From Candidatus Kaiserbacteria bacterium (GTDB lineage Bacteria > Patescibacteriota > Minisyncoccia > Phycocordibacterales > UBA12088), in assembly GCA_003561715.1 (NCBI GenBank), contig PWVU01000068.1:1-6703 (forward strand): a stretch of DNA of 6,703 bases, given 5' to 3'. Below the pieces are notes generated by a model. It made no database searches. It was not told the DNA's origin and saw nothing but the letters and a program-made list of their open reading frames with translations. A program made the translations under genes and the position numbers. This document shows positions 4,815 through 6,703 of the stretch, piece by piece. How positions within the stretch are numbered: the stretch's first letter is position 1; every line of letters starts with the position of its first letter.

Positions 4815-6246
4815 GGAATTCTTTTATGGTAATGCGGTCGGGGTCATCCGGAAGCGATCTGCGCCAAAAAGGACGATTTCGTATTTCCGCTCTGACAATA
4901 CCGGGATGTTTTTCCGCAAGGATATTGCGGAGTTCAGCGCGGTCGTTGGAAATACCACGTATGTCATTTTGCAAGGCTTGTTCGTCATAGAGCCACACTA
5001 TGGTAATTCTCCCCCGTACGCGCATGGTATGTGTGTCTCCATCCCATTCGACATCCTCAGACTCAAGGCGCTCAATAGTAACGGTAAGGTCATCTATGGT
5101 GCGTAGTGCAACCGGCTGGTGATCGTAGTCAGCAATAGCGCTCGCTGCCATACGTCGTGCAAATTCTTGCTCATTAATAAGAAGTGCTGTCAGTGATCCC
5201 TGCTCACGGAGCGTGAGTGATTCATCGGAAGCTTCTTGGCTGGGCAATGAAGTGAATGAGAAAAACGCGCCTGAATCAAAAAAATGCATACCGTCGGGCA
5301 CATCAGACCCTTCGTGGATGGCATCTAAGAGCTCTTGTTCAAGACGTGCTTGCAGTTGGGTGCGTGCTTCTTGTTCTACAGAATTTTCAATGGTCAGGCG
5401 CGTGCCGGCAAAGCCACCATCTATTGGTGTTGCTGTGCGTGCATAAAAGGCGTCATATCGACCAGACCCTCGAAAACCGGGAATCGAGAACTCAGCCTGT
5501 TCGACGTTATACGTTTCCCCGGGGGCATCGGCGTATACGCGTACAGTAACTGTTCCGGGTACCGATTCGCCCGCGGCATTTGTCGACATGCCGGGTACAT
5601 CTACGGAATCTCTAATTCGGTAGATAAGTGGTTCGTTATCCGGTCCACGCATCTCTTTGGCTTCAAACCGTGTGTTGCGAATGAGGCGCTGAACATTTTC
5701 ATCAAAGGTATTGAAAATAGTTATTTCTCCAGAAGCGAATTCTTCAACTTGCTCTTGTCGTGTTGCCTCCACCTCTTCATCTGCCGTTTTTTCGAGTAAA
5801 ACAGTTGTGTAGCCTATCTCTGCACTCTCGGGGTCTTGTCTCAATACAAACGAACCGTCTATAAGTATCTCTTCGGCAACGCGTGGCTCCACAGAAACAG
5901 TGGCGCCTGAAAGGAGTGTTGATACGCCGTATATTGAGCCCAAACCTAAAAGTAGGACTACCAGTGTTCCACGTATAAACCATGAGCGCGTAGCGCTGTT
6001 ACGATGTTTGGGATCGAAGGGTGGACGTGGTCGACGCGGAGGATATTCAAATGCGCTTTCCCGCTCCTTCGGGGGTATTCCCAGCCTGGGTTCAGGTTTT
6101 GTTTCGGTGTGCTTTCGTCGCGGCGGTATACGCATAGTGCTTCCACCCTGTTCATGTGACGGGAGTCGGTCATGTAGTGCGTGTTCGGATGTTTCCGAGG
6201 TAGATCCATCCTTAGACACAACGTCCTGTAAAAGGCGTTTATGCAT
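4807..6246 (-). CDS. Membrane-anchored protein with large extracytoplasmic beta-rich region; function unknown
   Basis: The function of this 479-residue protein is not known to me. An N-terminal region of about 87 residues is hydrophilic, Pro/Arg-rich and probably cytoplasmic. One transmembrane helix (about 89-111, FIRGTLVVLLLGLGSIYGV) follows basic residues, predicting N-in/C-out topology. The exterior part is rich in beta-strand patterns: ATVSVEPRVAEEI (115-127), GEITIFNTFDENVQRLIRNT (173-192), VPGTVTVRVYADAPGETYNV (229-248) and FSIPGFRGSGRYDAFYAR (253-270). A charged helix (287-312) and a second beta region (384-420) follow. From memory the GEITIFN...RFE...ADAPGETYN...IPGF pattern resembles a conserved single-pass family of Parcubacteria, sometimes labelled baseplate-J-like; that needs a profile search. 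There are no cysteines. An in-frame ATG at 6135 is an alternative start, but the promoter abutting 6246 favours the longer form. The stop is TAA. Confidence 0.85.
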   Translation of the reverse strand: MHKRLLQDVVSKDGSTSETSEHALHDRLPSHEQGGSTMRIPPRRKHTETKPEPRLGIPPKERESAFEYPPRRPRPPFDPKHRNSATRSWFIRGTLVVLLLGLGSIYGVSTLLSGATVSVEPRVAEEILIDGSFVLRQDPESAEIGYTTVLLEKTADEEVEATRQEQVEEFASGEITIFNTFDENVQRLIRNTRFEAKEMRGPDNEPLIYRIRDSVDVPGMSTNAAGESVPGTVTVRVYADAPGETYNVEQAEFSIPGFRGSGRYDAFYARTATPIDGGFAGTRLTIENSVEQEARTQLQARLEQELLDAIHEGSDVPDGMHFFDSGAFFSFTSLPSQEASDESLTLREQGSLTALLINEQEFARRMAASAIADYDHQPVALRTIDDLTVTIERLESEDVEWDGDTHTMRVRGRITIVWLYDEQALQNDIRGISNDRAELRNILAEKHPGIVRAEIRNRPFWRRSLPDDPDRITIKEFLD

Positions 6247-6253
6247 AGATTAC

Positions 6254-6262
6254 ATTATACCA
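6254..6262 (-). promoter_or_regulatory. Perfect extended -10 promoter element of the membrane-protein gene
   Basis: In the 35-base gap before the membrane-protein gene the minus strand reads TGGTATAAT: a perfect TATAAT (6254-6259) with the extended -10 TG at 6261-6262. No good -35 box is visible (GTGATA at 17 bases), as is common for extended -10 promoters. The predicted start falls at 6246-6248, on or next to the A of the ATG at 6246, so the transcript would be leaderless. This also supports 6246 as the translation start. Confidence 0.65.
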
Positions 6263-6281
6263 CAAGCCCAGATTGGTATCA

Positions 6282-6703
6282 CTAGCGAGCCTCAAGCTTG
6301 TTGTGCATAAGGCCGGTCAGTGCGCCGAGTGGGTAGACTATTCCTGTGTTAGCACTTTTGACTTTTGTGGCAAGTGATCCTGAAAAGAGCGGGAGCACTG
6401 AGAAAGGTCGGTCGCTGAAGGTAAAGAGCTCAAACGGTTGACCTTTGAGCGCAGTGAGAAACAATCGTTCCCAGGACTGGTCGAGAAGTAAGAGTGCCGT
6501 TTGGGGTACCGGTCTTCCCTTTGCAACTTTCTCCAGTGCACGATAGAGCGCTTCGCGCCACTCAGTAACAGCCTCAAACACATTCCGTTCAAATTCGCTC
6601 ACGGCTTCGCCTGAGCGTTCTGCTCTGGCTTTAAGCAACAAGGAGAGTTTAGCGCGAATATCCTCAGGACTTGTTTTGGTCGCTTCATGAACCGATCGAA
6701 TAA
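6282..6703 (-). CDS. Unrecognised protein, 5' end beyond the window
   Basis: The reading frame is open from the window edge (6703) to a TAG at 6282-6284, giving at least 139 residues with no in-frame ATG, so the N-terminus lies outside. A TTG at 6641 could act as a start, but the open frame upstream makes an internal position more likely. The visible part starts IRSVHEATKTSPEDIRAKL, is rich in charged helix (SEFERNVFEAVTEWREALYRALEKVAKG), then has TALLLLDQSWERLFLTALKG, a segment FELFTFSDRPFSVLPLFSGS and a Gly/Leu-containing tail ending MHNKLEAR. I do not recognise a family, catalytic motif or clear transmembrane helix. It ends 35 bases before the membrane-protein gene on the same strand, so the two may be co-transcribed, although the latter has its own promoter. 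It is real coding sequence on the basis of frame openness and context. Confidence 0.65.
   Translation of the reverse strand, partial: IRSVHEATKTSPEDIRAKLSLLLKARAERSGEAVSEFERNVFEAVTEWREALYRALEKVAKGRPVPQTALLLLDQSWERLFLTALKGQPFELFTFSDRPFSVLPLFSGSLATKVKSANTGIVYPLGALTGLMHNKLEAR

Noticed and set aside
5335..5799. Plus-strand open frame of 154 codons
   Set aside because: It is wholly antisense to the membrane-protein gene, has low-complexity Cys/Arg-rich composition unlike any family I know, and has no promoter or context of its own.

Overview
The window is a minus-strand translation and transcription gene cluster. Read right to left: a 5'-truncated unknown gene, a large membrane-anchored protein, infA (IF-1), rpmJ (L36), rpsM (S13), rpsK (S11), rpsD (S4), rpoA (RNA polymerase alpha), rplQ (L17), rplM (L13), rpsI (S9) and grpE. 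All genes lie on the minus strand, spaced 4 to about 90 bases apart. I found no credible plus-strand gene, tRNA, rRNA, CRISPR array or mobile element, and no gene-free stretch over 300 bases; the longest gap is about 93 bases, between rpsI and grpE.

Organism: a bacterium of moderate GC. The run infA-rpmJ-rpsM-rpsK-rpsD-rpoA-rplQ-rplM-rpsI is the classic bacterial alpha operon fused to the L13/S9 pair. Three things point to the Candidate Phyla Radiation (Patescibacteria), most likely a Parcubacteria-type lineage. L13 is very short (116 residues, lacking both usual terminal extensions). L36 and S4 are the zinc-free forms. The membrane protein upstream of infA resembles, from memory, a conserved family of those genomes. 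No marker here fixes the lineage further.

Layout: 6282-6703 and 4807-6246 are the non-ribosomal genes, where secY/adk/map would often sit. 1109-4766 carries the ribosomal, IF-1 and alpha genes. 689-1099 is rpsI, interrupted by an in-frame amber codon at codon 27. 596-688 holds an all-GC hairpin and the grpE promoter. 35-595 is grpE, the DnaK nucleotide-exchange factor.

Regulation: four good sigma70-type promoters can be read upstream of the membrane protein gene, infA, rplQ and grpE. Each places the predicted transcript start only about 0-12 bases before the ATG. None of the 11 visible gene starts has a recognisable Shine-Dalgarno sequence. Together this suggests leaderless or near-leaderless initiation.

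Most notable items: (1) the amber codon inside rpsI with S9 homology continuing in the same frame on both sides; (2) the promoter-abuts-ATG layout without Shine-Dalgarno motifs; (3) complete absence of cysteine from all eight ribosomal proteins and IF-1; (4) a GC-only palindrome upstream of grpE; (5) no TGA stop among the twelve genes.
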